Notes: generated by a model not told the origin, from the letters alone. 64,000 bases of DNA from Talaromyces rugulosus (GCF_013368755.1 NC_049563.1:4092001-4156000), one strand, 5' to 3'; shown: positions 44,839 to 56,727, counted from the first letter of the stretch. A program made the numbers and translations.

Positions 44839-45248
44839 GATGCGAAATCGAGGGGTATCCGCGGGGGTTGGTTGGTACAGTGCTTCAAGAGAGAATTAGT
44901 TGAACCCTGATTTTCTCAGGGCCGAATAGAAATAATTTCTAGCCCTCTGAGGCTTTGTAGCCAGACCTTGGTCTAGGTATTGACTAGATATTGAATTGGC
45001 AGGGCGGTTCAAGTGTGATTTGGGGTGGTAGACTGCTGGTGGAGTGCCCGCAAGCAGAAAAAAAGTTGATGCGGGACGGCTTATCGCGTCCGATAAGGCC
45101 CGGGCTCGCCTGAATAGTATACTGAACAGGCTCAACACAAGCATTCGTACTCAAAACGAGGGATTATTCATTGAGTAGTGATTATTCTACATTATTTATA
45201 CACCCCACCGACCTGTCTTGCAAAGGTTTCACCCTCTGCCTATCTAGC
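44839..45248. other. Intergenic, pyrG promoter and MAPEG 3' region
   Basis: About 410 bases; no separate gene supported. Confidence 0.5.
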
Positions 45249-45883
45249 TTAAAAACTCAACAATTCCCGACCAACTCCAAAAACAGTCATGCCCCAAAGA
45301 GTAGCCTGGCACAGCCAGAACGTTGATCCATAAAGGCGCCCAGCTCCTCGAGCCTTGGTTGAGTAGATGTATCCGTAGGTATAGACAATGCGCGAAAGCA
45401 CCCAGGCGCTTCCAATGGCAGCCGACGCCTGCGGCCACTTCAGACCGGCGATGAGGATGTAGAGGATCGTCTGCGACATGTTCTCCATCAAGTTACCGTG
45501 AGCGCGCTGGGCGCAGTTGAACTTCTGGGCCTTGGGCTGTAATAAAAAAGGAAAATTGTGAGCTCTGACTTTCTATTGGTTCTGAATCCTGATCACGGAG
45601 GACGTACATTTGCCTTGCATTGCTCGGGAGTCGCGTAATGGTGTGGATAAGGAACGGCGGCGTCCTTGCGAAGGCTGCCCACGATGTTTCCCTGGATCCA
45701 GGAGAGGAGAGGGATGGCACCGAGAGCGACGCCGATAACAACACTATACAGAGAGTCACGAGTCAGCAAGGCCAGATCCGGAGTCTTGTTTGCTATCCGA
45801 TCTTCTAAACAGAGACAGGTCGTGACGATCCATTGGCAAGAAAGAGCTTACCCATAGTTTTCCGGGATAGTGATGGTAGCCAT
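45249..45883 (-). CDS. MAPEG-family membrane protein (microsomal glutathione S-transferase-like)
   Basis: 151 residues in three exons (45852-45883, 45608-45743, 45249-45536). The size, four predicted membrane helices and the motif pattern fit MAPEG: MATITIPENYGVVIGVALGA, PYPHYATPEQCKANPKAQKF, then FNCAQRAHGNLMENMSQTIL, in which the Arg-x-His-x-Asn-x-x-Glu segment is the glutathione-binding hallmark, and ASAAIGSAWVLSRIVYTYGY. Probably in the ER or outer mitochondrial membrane, conjugating glutathione or reducing lipid peroxides (MGST3-like). Upstream of pyrG on the same strand. Confidence 0.88.
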
Positions 45884-46408
45884 GGCTGTGAATTGTTTGA
45901 ATATTCAATTGCTGACAACTGTGAAGGATGGCACGATATCTGGCTTTGGGCGGCGACGAAAACGAGTGTCCTTTTGGATTCCGCAAGAAACTTGCGCCTC
46001 GTGGCCTTGCTGGTGATTTTTATTCGGCCCGTCGGAGCAACATTTCGCCCGCAGTGCCGAGGCCGTAGACGAGCTACCAAGTGTCACCGTTTGGAATTTA
46101 CCATGGCCTTCGATGGCCGTCGATGTTGTAGAGAGAGATCTGGAGGGAGTGCAGAGGGCGTAAAATTACATGTGCAGTTGTGAGTTTGAGTGCCAACAGC
46201 CACACCCTTGCAAGCTCACGATTGCACCTGCCTATGACGCGACGAACTAACCCGATTAGTAAGTTAGCTTCTTCCAGGATCAACAAGGTCAGCCGCTTTT
46301 GTTGTAGCATAAAAGCAATGTATCATGAGTATAATAGTAGCAGTAAATTCGTATTCTAGCTCGCTGATATTAATATGACAATTGACCGGGTTAGCTGGCG
46401 ACCATGGT
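45884..46408. other. Intergenic, MAPEG promoter and acyltransferase 3' region
   Basis: About 525 bases; a 70-codon minus frame (46098-46310) shows nothing recognisable. Confidence 0.5.
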
Positions 46409-48085
46409 CTACGCTCCCATCTTGCTGACACTGCCGTATTTGGCCTGCCAGGCGAAAAAGTATAGCAAAGCGCCGAGTGGCTGCCCGACTAGACAGAAGC
46501 TCACCCAGAACACAGTGTTTCCAAAAATTCTAGTTGTCGGATCATCCATCTTCTCCAATGGCAAAGTGACGGTGATGAGCGGGAGCTGGAGCATCATCCC
46601 GGCAAAGGCCACCCCTGGTCTGGTTAGCTCGGGGACAAGTTTGAGAGAGTATGCAGGCTTACCAATTAGATTGTGAGTAGGAATGCCTACTAGCAGTTCG
46701 TGGAGGATGGCCGAGAACAAGAACACCATGATGCTAGCCGCAAAAGGGCTCCAACCTCTCCCGACCAGCGGAGAAAAGATGTGTCTCTTCATGAACAAGT
46801 ACACCGGCTTATTCCAGGATCGCCAGTACATGCCAAGGCTCCAGCTGTTCCACCAATCCGAGTAAAACTCGCGGTCACCAAAACGCATTACTTCTGCCAA
46901 TGCATTCAGGAGAGCTTGGAAGAGAGCGAAGAAGCCCGCGAGCCAGATAATCAACGAAATGGTCGAAAGCTTCATGATTCGCTCAACAATGGATGTAAAG
47001 TCCAACACCGCAATTTTGTCGAGAGAATTTTGCAGCACGGGGGCAGCATACTGCGCTGATGTGAGCCAAATAAAGACCGACAACACTACAAACTCGACAA
47101 GGCGTTTCCCCACAAATCCCCATCGAATACGCGGAGTTCGGGGATAAACTGGTTGATAGACCAAAGTAGGTGCCAGCCAGAAATAGGTCAGATTTCCAAC
47201 TGTGATATTCTGTGGGTACGGACATGCGGAATATATATCGGGGATTTTCGATTGCTCGGACGGGTGGAGCATAGAGTGTCGAAGATCACGGTTGGTGAAG
47301 GCGTAGGAGCAGTTCTTGAGCCACACGATAATGCCGTGCAACTCGCAAATTGTACCGATGCCAGGGTGGTGGATATAATAGTACACAACAAAGTTGGTCA
47401 CGACAAGACAGAGAGTGGCATTGATAGTATGCGCAAAAGCAATGAGGCGCCAGGTCGACTGAAACGCTTTTTGTTCTCTCTCCGCCTCCGCTGCAACATC
47501 ATCCTTCTTTTTTGTGCGGCCTACTGCACCCCTAGTTTGCTGTGCAGCAGCGAGTTCGATTATATACGCCACGAAGAGATGGCACGGGACGAGGGCGAAC
47601 AGCATAGACCCAAGTATTAAATCGTTTTTTCGAAAGTCGTGGCATTTGATACAGATGAGGACACCATACTAGAAAAATTGTAAGACCCTGAGAACTCTCG
47701 GATTACAGGCGACGGCTCACCTTCATGAAATTCTCAACAACCAGTCGAAGGTTCATCACAACTGCCAGGAGAGGTTTATTCAGCAAAGCGCCAGTGTAAA
47801 GCATCCAGTCAACTCACTCAGAACTATAACCATCAAGTTGCGAAAGCCGATGAAGCTCGGATTCCATGTGGAGTCTCTGCTGAGACACGAGTTGCGCGAC
47901 TCTGAGTGGTACGCCGCAATATGGCGGTATTTACTCCTCCCAGGCCTTTTAAGCGCAGTTGTTGTATGTTCTTTGGGTTCTTTCGATGATTGCGTAATCT
48001 TGGACGAACTAGGGATTTTGTTGTCAAGGGCAGGCATATCGATGCCCGTACTGACGGCTGCCTCTGTGAGACTCGTACTCGCCAT
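46409..48085 (-). CDS. MBOAT O-acyltransferase, DGAT1 / sterol acyltransferase (ARE) family
   Basis: ER membrane enzyme making storage lipid: acyl-CoA plus diacylglycerol or sterol. 506 residues if all introns are spliced (exons 47818-48085, 47721-47761, 46663-47668, 46409-46614). The family hallmark FYSDWWNSWSLGMYWRSWNK and catalytic His in FLFSAILHELLVGIPTHNLI are present, as is the NLTYFWLAPTLVYQ and PRTPRIRW block, which is closer to DGAT1 than to yeast Are1/2. About eight to nine hydrophobic segments; disordered Ser/Lys-rich N-terminus. Exon 2 encodes only NLRLVVENFMK plus neighbours. The last intron (46615-46662) is 48 bases, in frame and stop-free, so retention would insert 16 residues after HNLIG. 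Divergent from pfs2. Confidence 0.88.
46615..46662 (-). other. Stop-free 48-base intron
   Basis: Canonical GTAAGC donor and CAG acceptor on the minus strand. Removal gives HNLIGVAFAGMMLQ, the expected helix. Retention keeps frame and adds KPAYSLKLVPELTRPG. Confidence 0.7.
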
Positions 48086-48699
48086 GGTGCGAAGGGAGCG
48101 AGCGACAGCTGGGACCAGAAGACGCAGAGCAGAGAGCGGACGGAGTTGCTTGATGATTCAAATGCAAGGGTTTTATTATGGCTGTAGGTCGGAGCTTCGC
48201 TTATCGGCGGGAGGTAGGTTGCATCGAGCGATTGACGACAACAACTAACACATCAGCACTGAGTTCAATCAGGCCATCGCATTCACCATCCGATACCAAT
48301 GAAACTGCAGTATAGTGTGAGAGGGTGTATCAAGGACGACGAGGCCCATGGCGGGGTAAGCGACAAAGAGGAGGAGGAGAGGAGGAGAGGGGTCTGGATC
48401 TTGTCGACGCCGCGACGCTGAGCTCGAGCTAAGTTTATACCGTTTATCTGCATGGCCGTGCCGTGCAGCTGCTGGGCCAATCACGTGGCCCGGTCGGCCC
48501 CGCTCTGCCAACGCGGAAGCAGCTCTCTCGCTCCTTCGCCGCGCTTTGTGGCTTTTCTCCCCATGTCTGCAGATACTTCCGCTCTCTCGATCCAAAAAAA
48601 AATAATCTGGGGTTTTTTTCCTGACGATAGGCCGAGCCAGAATACGCGCGCATGAGCTAGCTCGCAGGAAAAGAAGAATCGCGATTCTAAAGCACCCTG
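48086..48699. promoter_or_regulatory. Divergent promoter between acyltransferase and pfs2
   Basis: 614 bases between two divergent ATGs. It is GC-rich for the window and has an A-run (48594-48602) close to pfs2; minus-strand frames of up to 173 codons here have low-complexity Arg-rich content and no motif. Confidence 0.5.
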
Positions 48700-50641
48700 A
48701 TGGCCGCCTACGAGGAGTCTGGCGGCGACGGTTCCTATGGCGGACGGCCGTCAAGACCATACGAAGGCAGCGCGGGTCCTCGCAGGCCAAGTGAGTGTCA
48801 TGTCTTCCGATATTGCTGTTGTGAATCTGACAGTGGGATCTAGGGCCGGTGACGGATTATGGCTCGTCAATGGTTCAGTGGATGCGTACACGACGACCGA
48901 GATACAAAGGAACTCATCGTATGGAAGTTGAAAGACCGAGCGCGAGTTATGCAGTTGATGTAGGTGATACCGCTCATATATGATGGGCGACGAGTGATTA
49001 ACACACACAGGTACTGCCTCCGTTAGCCAGGGTACACTCGCCGGCCGATACGATTCCCGTGCGGCATCTGCATCAATCGATCGGAAAATCAAAGAAACCC
49101 ATTACCGTCGTGAGGTGGACGCCAGAAGGTCGGCGACTTCTTACTGGTGGACACACGGGGGAGTTTATGCTATGGAATGGGACAGCCTTTAATTTCGAGA
49201 CGGTGATGGACGTGAGTCAACCTGGGATGCAAACAAAGAGATCCATGTGCTAATCGTGTGGTATCAGGCCCATTACGACCAATATCAGGCCGGTGTCACA
49301 TCTGCTGCCTGGTCGCATAGTCACGACTGGCTCATCTCCGGCGGTCAAAAGGGAGATGTAAAGTACTGGCGACCCAACTTTAACAATGTCGAAACAGTCG
49401 ATGATGCACACCACGATGCTGTGAGAGACCTGGCATGGGGTCCCAGCGATACAAAGTTCCTCTCGGCTTCGGATGATACAACACTTAAGATTTTTGACTT
49501 CACCGCTCGTGCCTGTGATACCGTCCTCACTGGTCATAACTGGGATGTCAAGTCCTGCGACTGGCACCCAACCAAAGGCCTCCTGGTTTCCGGTTCCAAG
49601 GACCATCAAGTCAAATTTTGGGACCCTCGCACTGGTCGGTGCCTGACTACGCTCCACAGTCATAAAAACACTGTTACTACAACCAGATTTTCTAGAGTCA
49701 ATCACAATCTTTTGGCTACTTCGTCGCGAGATTCTACTGCTAGGGTATTTGATCTTCGAATGATGCGCGACATATGTATTCTCAGAGGGCACGAAAAGCC
49801 AATATCTTCGTTAACTTGGCACCCAGTCCATAGTTCGTTGATATCAACAGGCAGCGAAGATGGTTCGCTATATCATTACTTGCTGGATGAGCCCAATCAG
49901 CCCCCCGGCCAGGTCCCTACCGTGGCGCCATACGACAGCAACGATCCGCTCAACACCCCACCCCAGGTGGTATATCCTGCCCATCGCATTCAATACGCTC
50001 ACGGCTCGACAATCTGGTCTCTCCACTGGCATCCAATGGGACATATATTGGCCTCTGGCTCAAAGGATAATTTCGCACGCTTCTGGTCTCGAGCTCGACC
50101 CGGGGAGACTGCATACCTGAAAGATCGGTTCCATATCGGAGAAGAGGCAGCTGAAGCACAAGGGACATGGAATCGGGGTTTCGGGAAAAAGCAAATGCGA
50201 GAGGAGGAAGAACAAGAGCTTGAAGACGAGGCAGACGGTCTCGTTGACCAAAGGGCTGCGGCCCCGACTCTCCCTGGTATTCAAGGGCTACCGGGTATCT
50301 CATCAGACGGGGGTCCGATGGGACTCCTTCCAGGCATTGGCAACCCGCAACCGCCTCCTCAGCCGAATATGGCTCCAGGCACTAACCAACTGGCTTCGAT
50401 GCTAGGAGTTTCCTCGCTGCCTCCGGTCGCACATGGCAACTATGCACCACCACAACCACCACCAAACATGGGTTTTCCAGGCCTCGGTTTCGGGCCCCAA
50501 GCCACGGCCACACCCCCTCCGGTGCCGCCAGCTAATCTTAACCCGAATCTCAATCTCGCAGCATTGCAGAAGCAATTACTGGCGCAAGGAGTTACACTTC
50601 CCGCGAATTTCGCCAACCCAAGCGCATGGAATAGGGGCTAA
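48700..50641 (+). CDS. pfs2: Polyadenylation factor subunit Pfs2 (WD40, CPF/CPSF)
   Basis: WD40 scaffold of the cleavage and polyadenylation factor, homologous to WDR33, recognising pre-mRNA poly(A) signals in the nucleus. 593 residues from four exons (48700-48790, 48844-48959, 49011-49211, 49268-50641). After a Gly/Ser-rich start, exons 2-3 give [20 protein letters not shown] and [19 protein letters not shown], the conserved pre-propeller segment. Seven WD repeats follow, e.g. [73 protein letters not shown] and [15 protein letters not shown]. The C-terminal ~170 residues are Pro/Gly/Asn-rich and typical of filamentous-fungal Pfs2. Essential in yeast. Confidence 0.95.
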
Positions 50642-50984
50642 TCTTGCTGCGGGCGGCAACAACATCCCTCAGGGCATCATCCGTCTTCGGGGTTTACCTT
50701 TAAAATGACTTTATTTTGGCAAAATGTATCATAGTACGGGTTCTTTCCTAGGTGGAGGCGTTAGTGATGATCGGGTAGCATGTAAAATGAAGGGTACATT
50801 GAAATTCATAGCAGCGTTGCATACTTTTTTGAATGTCATGTCATATTCAATGCAAGGAAAGCCAGGGTGGGAACCATTTTCTGCTCACCATATATATTTA
50901 GCTGGTTTCATGGTGTCGAATAGGGATTTCACTTACTAGTAAATGGAATTATTTTCATGCCCAAATGTCGAATAAATCCGCATT
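50642..50984. other. Intergenic between convergent pfs2 and TMEM170-like gene
   Basis: 343 bases of 3' regions; no gene seen. Confidence 0.5.
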
Positions 50985-51444
50985 TCAAATGGCGCTTTGC
51001 ATGGGAAAACTCGAGACGATGACAACCAAGACATTGATAACAGCCCAGATTAAAGGCACCCATGTTGTCATGGCGAAATTACCCGCTTCATAAACCCAAC
51101 CGAGGCTAAAGCAGAATGTCAGTTTCCTTTAAACACCAAACATTTCTTTTAACTGACATTAATCCAACCAAACTACCTGCGAGCAAAGCTTCCAGGTTGG
51201 ATATTACCAGGTACGCAACGGGCACAGCCCACATAGTTCGCCAATTCTTCCATTGGATGGCAAATGCAAACAATGCAACTATAAAATGGGTTCCGCCGTG
51301 CAGAATCAAAGTCCAGCAGAGTGTAAACCACCATATGTCCGTGGAGTGGTAAAGATAGTTTTGGTTTTCGGGTACCCCGATGACGGGGAGGTGAAGAGAG
51401 GGGAATGGCGGAACAGAGTATCCTAATGGAGCGTCATCACTCAT
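50985..51444 (-). CDS. TMEM170-like integral membrane protein
   Basis: 135 residues in two exons (51158-51444, 50985-51105). Three hydrophobic segments: DIWWFTLCWTLILHGGTHFI, WAVPVAYLVISNLEALLAGS and TWVPLIWAVINVLVVIVSSF. The splice junction gives SLVGLILGWVYEAGNFAMTT, the conserved TMEM170 core. The donor is GTCAGT, weaker than usual; a nearby GTAGTT donor does not keep frame, so the chosen pair is preferred. Human TMEM170A shapes ER sheets and the nuclear envelope; the fungal role is not established. Located between pfs2 and pex8. Confidence 0.8.
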
Positions 51445-51712
51445 GTTGACCGTGAGTCCCCAATATCATAGACGGAAGCCTAGGTATATAAAAAAAAAGG
51501 GCAGCTCGTTGTTGTCGATGGAGCTGCAGGTCCAACATTGAACATTGGTGGAGCCGCTAGGAAGACCCGCAGATGACTGTTGCTCTGTGTTTGCATCGTT
51601 TGCCGGGCCGCTCCACCTGCCGTTATTTACCTCGGTTGCGGAGAAGCAGTCAACTCCAAGTCGGCCTGTCGCATCTTCTCTTCCTAGACGTTACAGACTG
51701 GGAGAATTAGCT

Positions 51713-53975
51713 ATGGCGACTGAACGCTCGCTAGCAACGCTGCTGCGGTCGCTACAAACGGCCTCGGAGCCGGAGGATGCATATGCGTGAGTTTTGCCTC
51801 TTTTGCATCTTTCCTCGTGCTTCCAATACACTGACGTATAGCCAGCTTGCTACCGACCGCAACCAGCTTCCTCGCAGTGCTTACCAATCCATTGAACGTG
51901 ACGCTGCTTTCCTCGCAAATCCTGGCATCGCCAGCGATATGGGATCACCAGATTGACTTGCACACCTGCCGACGAATCTTGAGTGTATTCAATACCGCCG
52001 CCATCGGCATCATACAAAACGAGGCTGCCGACGAACCACGCGCCCCCTACGCCCGACGAGGACTGGATCGAGAAGCATGGCTAAAGGCTGTTGTGGATGG
52101 GGCGGACGATAAATCTCCTCGATGGCGACATCTTATCCTTCTGGCTGGCGTTTTGCTTGGATTTGAGGGGCAAAACAGACAAGGGCTGCCGCGTAACCTT
52201 CGATATAAGCTGGAGTCGGCGCTTGCCCAAGCCACGCAGCTTGCGCTCCAGGAAGATGCTTATCTGGATGGAATTGCGGGGTGCTGTATTACAATGGTCC
52301 TAAACTATACCTTTGAGCACTTATCCGACCAGAATCGCAGTCGCATTGATTACGATCGCTTACTACCGTTGATGCTCAGCTCGACATTCTCTTCAAGCGA
52401 AGGCCTCGACAAAGCCTACTTTGTGGGAACGGCAGATCGTGATATTGTTGAAGGGAACACAAAAAAGTTTGGGTGGTCGCCCGAGTCGATGACCTACCAA
52501 CACGTGAAGGACATAACTGCGCGGCCTTTGGTCGCATCGCTAGGACCCCTCTCACGGCTCATCGCACATGCCATGGAGAATGTTACCGACCCTAACATCG
52601 TGGCGGATGGTATGAGCTTTATCAACGATTTTGCGCGAACTTTATTAGCCCAATGGCGACAGAACAAGCTGTCAGAAGTGGATCCATCAGAGGAGACCGA
52701 GTTCCTCAATGCCGAGTCACTAAAGTCGACTATACCAGATCTCTGGCGTCTACTTCGATCATCCATGTTCTCAATAGTCATAATTCTACGAGCGGTGCTT
52801 GGCAGAATGCTAAACGACCGTGTGCTCGCTGCTGGCAGTGGTATGTGTACCTTAGCAAATACAATCCCCAAAACTTTGAAATCTCAGCTCACAAATTACA
52901 GTGGCACCTTTTATTGCAGTGCAATCATTACATATTCTTCGTAATCTTTACTTTATCACCTCACGCGCTGGGCAGAATTCCTCTTCACAGTACTCTTTTG
53001 TTAATCTCGTCGCTATCGATATCCTTGCACAATATCCAGACCTGGCCGAGAACTTTCTACGAACCATCAAACCCATTGAGCTGGGCCATATTCCCGACCA
53101 CCCATTAGAACGATCTCTTGATTTGTTCTTTTTAAATACGGCTGAACACTTTGCGCTCACTCTCCCTCCGCAAACAAACGAAGAGCTTGTCATCTCAGCT
53201 GCCACACCATACTTAGCAGCTGGAGGGAATAATCATTTATTGGAAATTTTTGAAGCGGCACACAGCGTGGTGCTCGCTGTCTTTTCAGCTCCACAGAATG
53301 CCGATGTGACTGCCAAACACCTACCCTTTTATGTCGATAATCTTTTCACGGTGAGTTCATATTTGACCCGGCTATGCTTATCTTCCGTGACTGACGAGAG
53401 TCATACAGGTATACCCACAAAACCTCTCCGTTCGCCAATTCCGGCTCGCATTCAGATCTGTGGTGCAAATAGCAGCGCCTCCCTCGCCATTAGCCAGCAG
53501 CCAGCCTCTCCTGGCACCTACCTTGTTGGAACTTGCTCACGAGCGTGCCCTTCAAGCATCATCCACAATCCTACCACCATCCACGCAGTCCTCTGAAGAA
53601 AACGCGTTGGAATCACCACCTTCACACTCTGAGAGATCAGGCATTATCCTCGCCATAATCGACTCCCTCCCTTTCCTCCGCGTCGAAGACCTCGAGGAAT
53701 TCCTCCCGCTGACTGCACGCCTCATCAATAGCACTGTTGAAGAACCAGAGGATATCCGCGCCACCTGCATCGAACGCTTTTGGGACGTTTTGAGTGGCGG
53801 CGAAATGGACGTCGATCGCGCCAATTTTTGCGTTACATGGTGGTGCACGCGAGGCGGAAGGGAGCTTTTGCTGTTTGGCGAACATCATCAACAGCAGGCA
53901 CAGCATCGGCCTGTTTCTGAAGAACCGCTAATGAGCGGGGCAGTGGTTGATTTGTCTCGTGAGAGCAAGTTATGA
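51713..53975 (+). CDS. pex8: Peroxisomal biogenesis factor Pex8-like, with C-terminal PTS1
   Basis: About 700 residues from four exons. It begins MATERSLATLLRSLQTASEP and splices into LLPTATSFLAVLTNPLNVTL; the body is alpha-helical with many Leu-rich repeats-like helices (e.g. HILRNLYFITSRAGQNSSSQ, FVNLVAIDILAQYPDLAENF). The C-terminus is LSRESKL, a perfect SKL peroxisomal targeting signal 1. Pex8 is the intraperoxisomal peroxin that links docking and RING complexes and carries a PTS1; size, helical build, and tail all agree. In-frame sequence extends upstream to an ATG at 51545, but 51713 is favoured because it directly precedes the conserved start. Introns at about 51787-51841, 52841-52900 and 53351-53408. 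Confidence 0.75.
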
Positions 53976-54188
53976 CATTTTAGTCATTGATTTTACAGGA
54001 TTATATATTTAACACGTTGAAGGGTGGCTTGAAGTTGACATTAGATTACTTAGTTGTATAATTATTACGAGGCTTGATGACGAAGAAGATATTTATACTT
54101 AGTAAAAGTGAAAGTTAAGTCTATATTCAAACTCTGAAGTGTACATATGTACTAATGCTGGCATCCATGAAGAAAAGAAGACGTTTCA

Positions 54189-55163
54189 TTACGCTATGAA
54201 TGGGATCCCAACGGTAGTCTTCTTTCTATATTCAACATAATGGTTCTGGAAAAACGCAACAAGATGTTTCTCCTCGCCTGCATTAAAAACCTTATTATCA
54301 GCAATGATTCCAAGTAGGTAAGGAGGAAGAGAAGAAGAAGAGAAAGCAAACTTACCCTCTATTCTCGACTGGAAAAAGCGCCACAAGACAACCGTAAAGC
54401 CAACGAAGCAGACAACATTCTGGAGCACCAACTGGGTTCCCAGACCCCACCAGAAGAAGCCAAAGTAGCTTGGATGTCTCAGCAGACTGTATATTCCGCT
54501 TGTCACTAGCCTGTGACGAACATCGCGCTCTGTTTGCACAATATGGTTGAAGTTGCCCGCCGCAGTTGCCATTGCTAGTGTTCGCACGGTTTGGCCGATA
54601 AACATCAGTATTACACCCGTGAGCACGATCATGACTGAAATTTTGGAATCCGGGTCGAAAAAATAGCCATTAGGCGCAAGCCAATGCGAAATCAAGCACT
54701 CGAGAACGGCAGATCCATGAGCAATATTGTAAGCTGCGCCGTTAGAGCCCAGTAAAAACGCAGACACATCTGCATTGCGAGTGTTGTACTGCGCCGTGAC
54801 CCAGAACTCGAGGAAATGGAAGACGCATAGCGACGAGACGAAAAACGACACGCGCCAAAGCCGGATCTGTTGCCATGCAAGCAAGATTGTGATTACGGAG
54901 GAGATTCCGAGGGCGATTCCGAGGAAGAATGCTCGCACAGATATGCCAGATAGTGCCGTCTTTCCGCCGGGGAGAAGTGAAGAAGGGTCGAATGAGCGAG
55001 GTTCGACGGTTATATTGTCGATTGTGTGAACGGTATGACTGGTGGTGGTGGCAGTCGGCGGACGCCATGCGGTGTAAGTCTCGTGTGAGTCATTTCTCGA
55101 GTCAAAATTCTCTGGTTCAGAGAAGGGATCCGATGAGGTTGACGCTGTGGGTGTTGGAGGCAT
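54189..55163 (-). CDS. ste14: Protein-S-isoprenylcysteine O-methyltransferase (Ste14/ICMT)
   Basis: ER membrane enzyme that methylates the C-terminal prenylcysteine of CaaX proteins (Ras, Rho, a-factor-type pheromone) with S-adenosylmethionine. 298 residues in two exons (54356-55163, 54189-54277). After a disordered ~75-residue N-terminus, membrane helices follow (AFFLGIALGISSVITILLAW). The catalytic core is classic: GNFNHIVQTERDVRHRLVTS, GIYSLLRHPSYFGFFWWGLG (SAM/prenyl site), and the spliced end RFFQSRIEGEEKHLVAFFQ then YVEYRKKTTVGIPFIA. The intron 54278-54355 is 78 bases, in frame and stop-free; retention would insert 26 residues before the conserved EE. Convergent with pex8. Confidence 0.94.
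   Translation of the reverse strand: MPPTPTASTSSDPFSEPENFDSRNDSHETYTAWRPPTATTTSHTVHTIDNITVEPRSFDPSSLLPGGKTALSGISVRAFFLGIALGISSVITILLAWQQIRLWRVSFFVSSLCVFHFLEFWVTAQYNTRNADVSAFLLGSNGAAYNIAHGSAVLECLISHWLAPNGYFFDPDSKISVMIVLTGVILMFIGQTVRTLAMATAAGNFNHIVQTERDVRHRLVTSGIYSLLRHPSYFGFFWWGLGTQLVLQNVVCFVGFTVVLWRFFQSRIEGKFAFSSSSLPPYLLGIIADNKVFNAGEEKHLVAFFQNHYVEYRKKTTVGIPFIA
54278..54355 (-). other. Stop-free 78-base intron in ste14
   Basis: GTAAGT donor and GCAG acceptor on the minus strand. The intron starts KFAFSSSSLPPYLLG if read through, within frame, ending at FNA before EEKHLV. It interrupts the RIEGEE motif, so the spliced form is expected to be the active one. Confidence 0.75.
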
Positions 55164-56727
55164 TTTGATTCCGGCGGGTGTGGAGGGGCGGGCGGAGGTG
55201 TTGTTGTTGGCGAGTCAAATACTGAGAAGAGGCGAGAATCCCGAGATTAATCTTCAAAACGAGAAAAGTAGCTGTTCAAAGAGGAAGAACCCCCCACGAC
55301 ACGCCATCTCAGCAAGGCTCTTTTTGCCGTCGTGAAGCGTCTGGACGAGGTTCCGTGGTCTGGTCTTGCTGCGCTGCGGACAAAGACAGCTTGGAGCTCT
55401 GACCACCCGCTAACTTAATCTGGGCTGACTTCTTTGTTTGACTGTTTCAGGATTGAAATTAATTATTACCTTTACTGTCTAATTGACGCAAATGCAATTT
55501 TCGGAGACGCGTAAAATATTTTTCAACAGATATCAATTCATGGCGATATTGATGATTATTGCCATAGATCAATTGGTGGTTTTTGATGTAAATTATGATA
55601 ATACCGGGTCCGTTCAAATGTTCAAATGCTGATGGGAAAAAAAAGAGGCTATTTCTGCCAAGGGTTTTCTTGATGAAACAATCAGCTTTCTTAATTTCTT
55701 ATTCTTGTAGTAAATACGACTACGTACCACGAGCTTGTAGATACCGCGTAGCCAACGATCGGCAGGATATAGTCGCTGATCACCGACATGGCTGACGTCA
55801 AGTTAACTACCCTGTAACAGCTTAATGTTAATACTGATTATACACTGGGCGAGGGGCCTGTTGGTTTGTGTTATTTTCCCTGCGTAATTGGTGGGTCCTA
55901 AACACTTTATGCTATACTCGTATTTGCAGGTCACGTATGTCATGGCCGGTTTACCCAAAACAGCCTTATCCGGCCCGTTTGTACCTGGATATCCTGGCAT
56001 CAATGTTTCTTTGTTTGTCTCAAGTGACTTCTGCCGCTTACGCCTAATTGTTACAGGTCCATACATGCGTTTTATACTTTCAAATGAGGCTGAGTCGCAG
56101 AAACAAACGTTATCCTGTCCAAGTAGCCAATAGTTATACAGTCCGTATCTTCACAAGCCTAATTCTACACAAACTGAAAACGAGACGCTACGGGTTTCCT
56201 TGGGAATATTTAATTTTGAATCACCGTGTTTCGTTTGATAGGATACGAGTATTTAGCAAAAAAAAAAAAAAAAAAAGAATAACATTCTGGCCGTTGGGTT
56301 TGTGCTGAAGACCGGTATTTTACGTGTATTTTACCCGCACGTTACCGCGGAGAGCTTTCTGGCGTCATGTTGTTCAAACTCTCCTCACCAAAACTGACTC
56401 ACTCTCTCGTCTTTACTCTTCGGTCTTTCCTTCATCCTTCCATTCTCCAGCCTTTTGGATCCCAGGCCACGCTTGGGTCTCTTATCAAAACCTGCCCTTT
56501 ATATTTGGCAGTTTCTTTTTCGACCGAGCTTCACCTCACTTTCTTCAGCTGTAGCTTCCGCGGCTAACTCAAAAATCCACAAGGCAGCAGCAACTAAAGC
56601 CGGTCCTCAACCTCCCAACGCCACCGGCTTCTCGTCTCCGCCTCTTTTGTTTGTTTCTTTCGTCGCGCTGACTAGGCTGCCTTTCAACTTGTCTCAAATG
56701 ACCTGACGAAGAGAGGGAAAAAATGTC
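55164..56727. other. Intergenic, promoters of ste14 and the giant protease
   Basis: About 1.56 kb. A 19-base A-run lies at 56258-56276 and pyrimidine-rich leader sequence at 56390-56680. The frames present (up to 87 codons) lack motifs. The only likely coding start is at 56728. Confidence 0.5.
56258..56276. repeat. 19-base poly-A tract
   Basis: Uninterrupted run of 19 A followed by GAATAAC, upstream of the protease gene. Confidence 0.8.

Noticed and set aside
48269..48790. 173-codon Arg-rich minus-strand frame in the divergent promoter
   Set aside because: Overlaps pfs2 exon 1 on the other strand and is low-complexity with no motif; GC-rich promoter DNA explains it.
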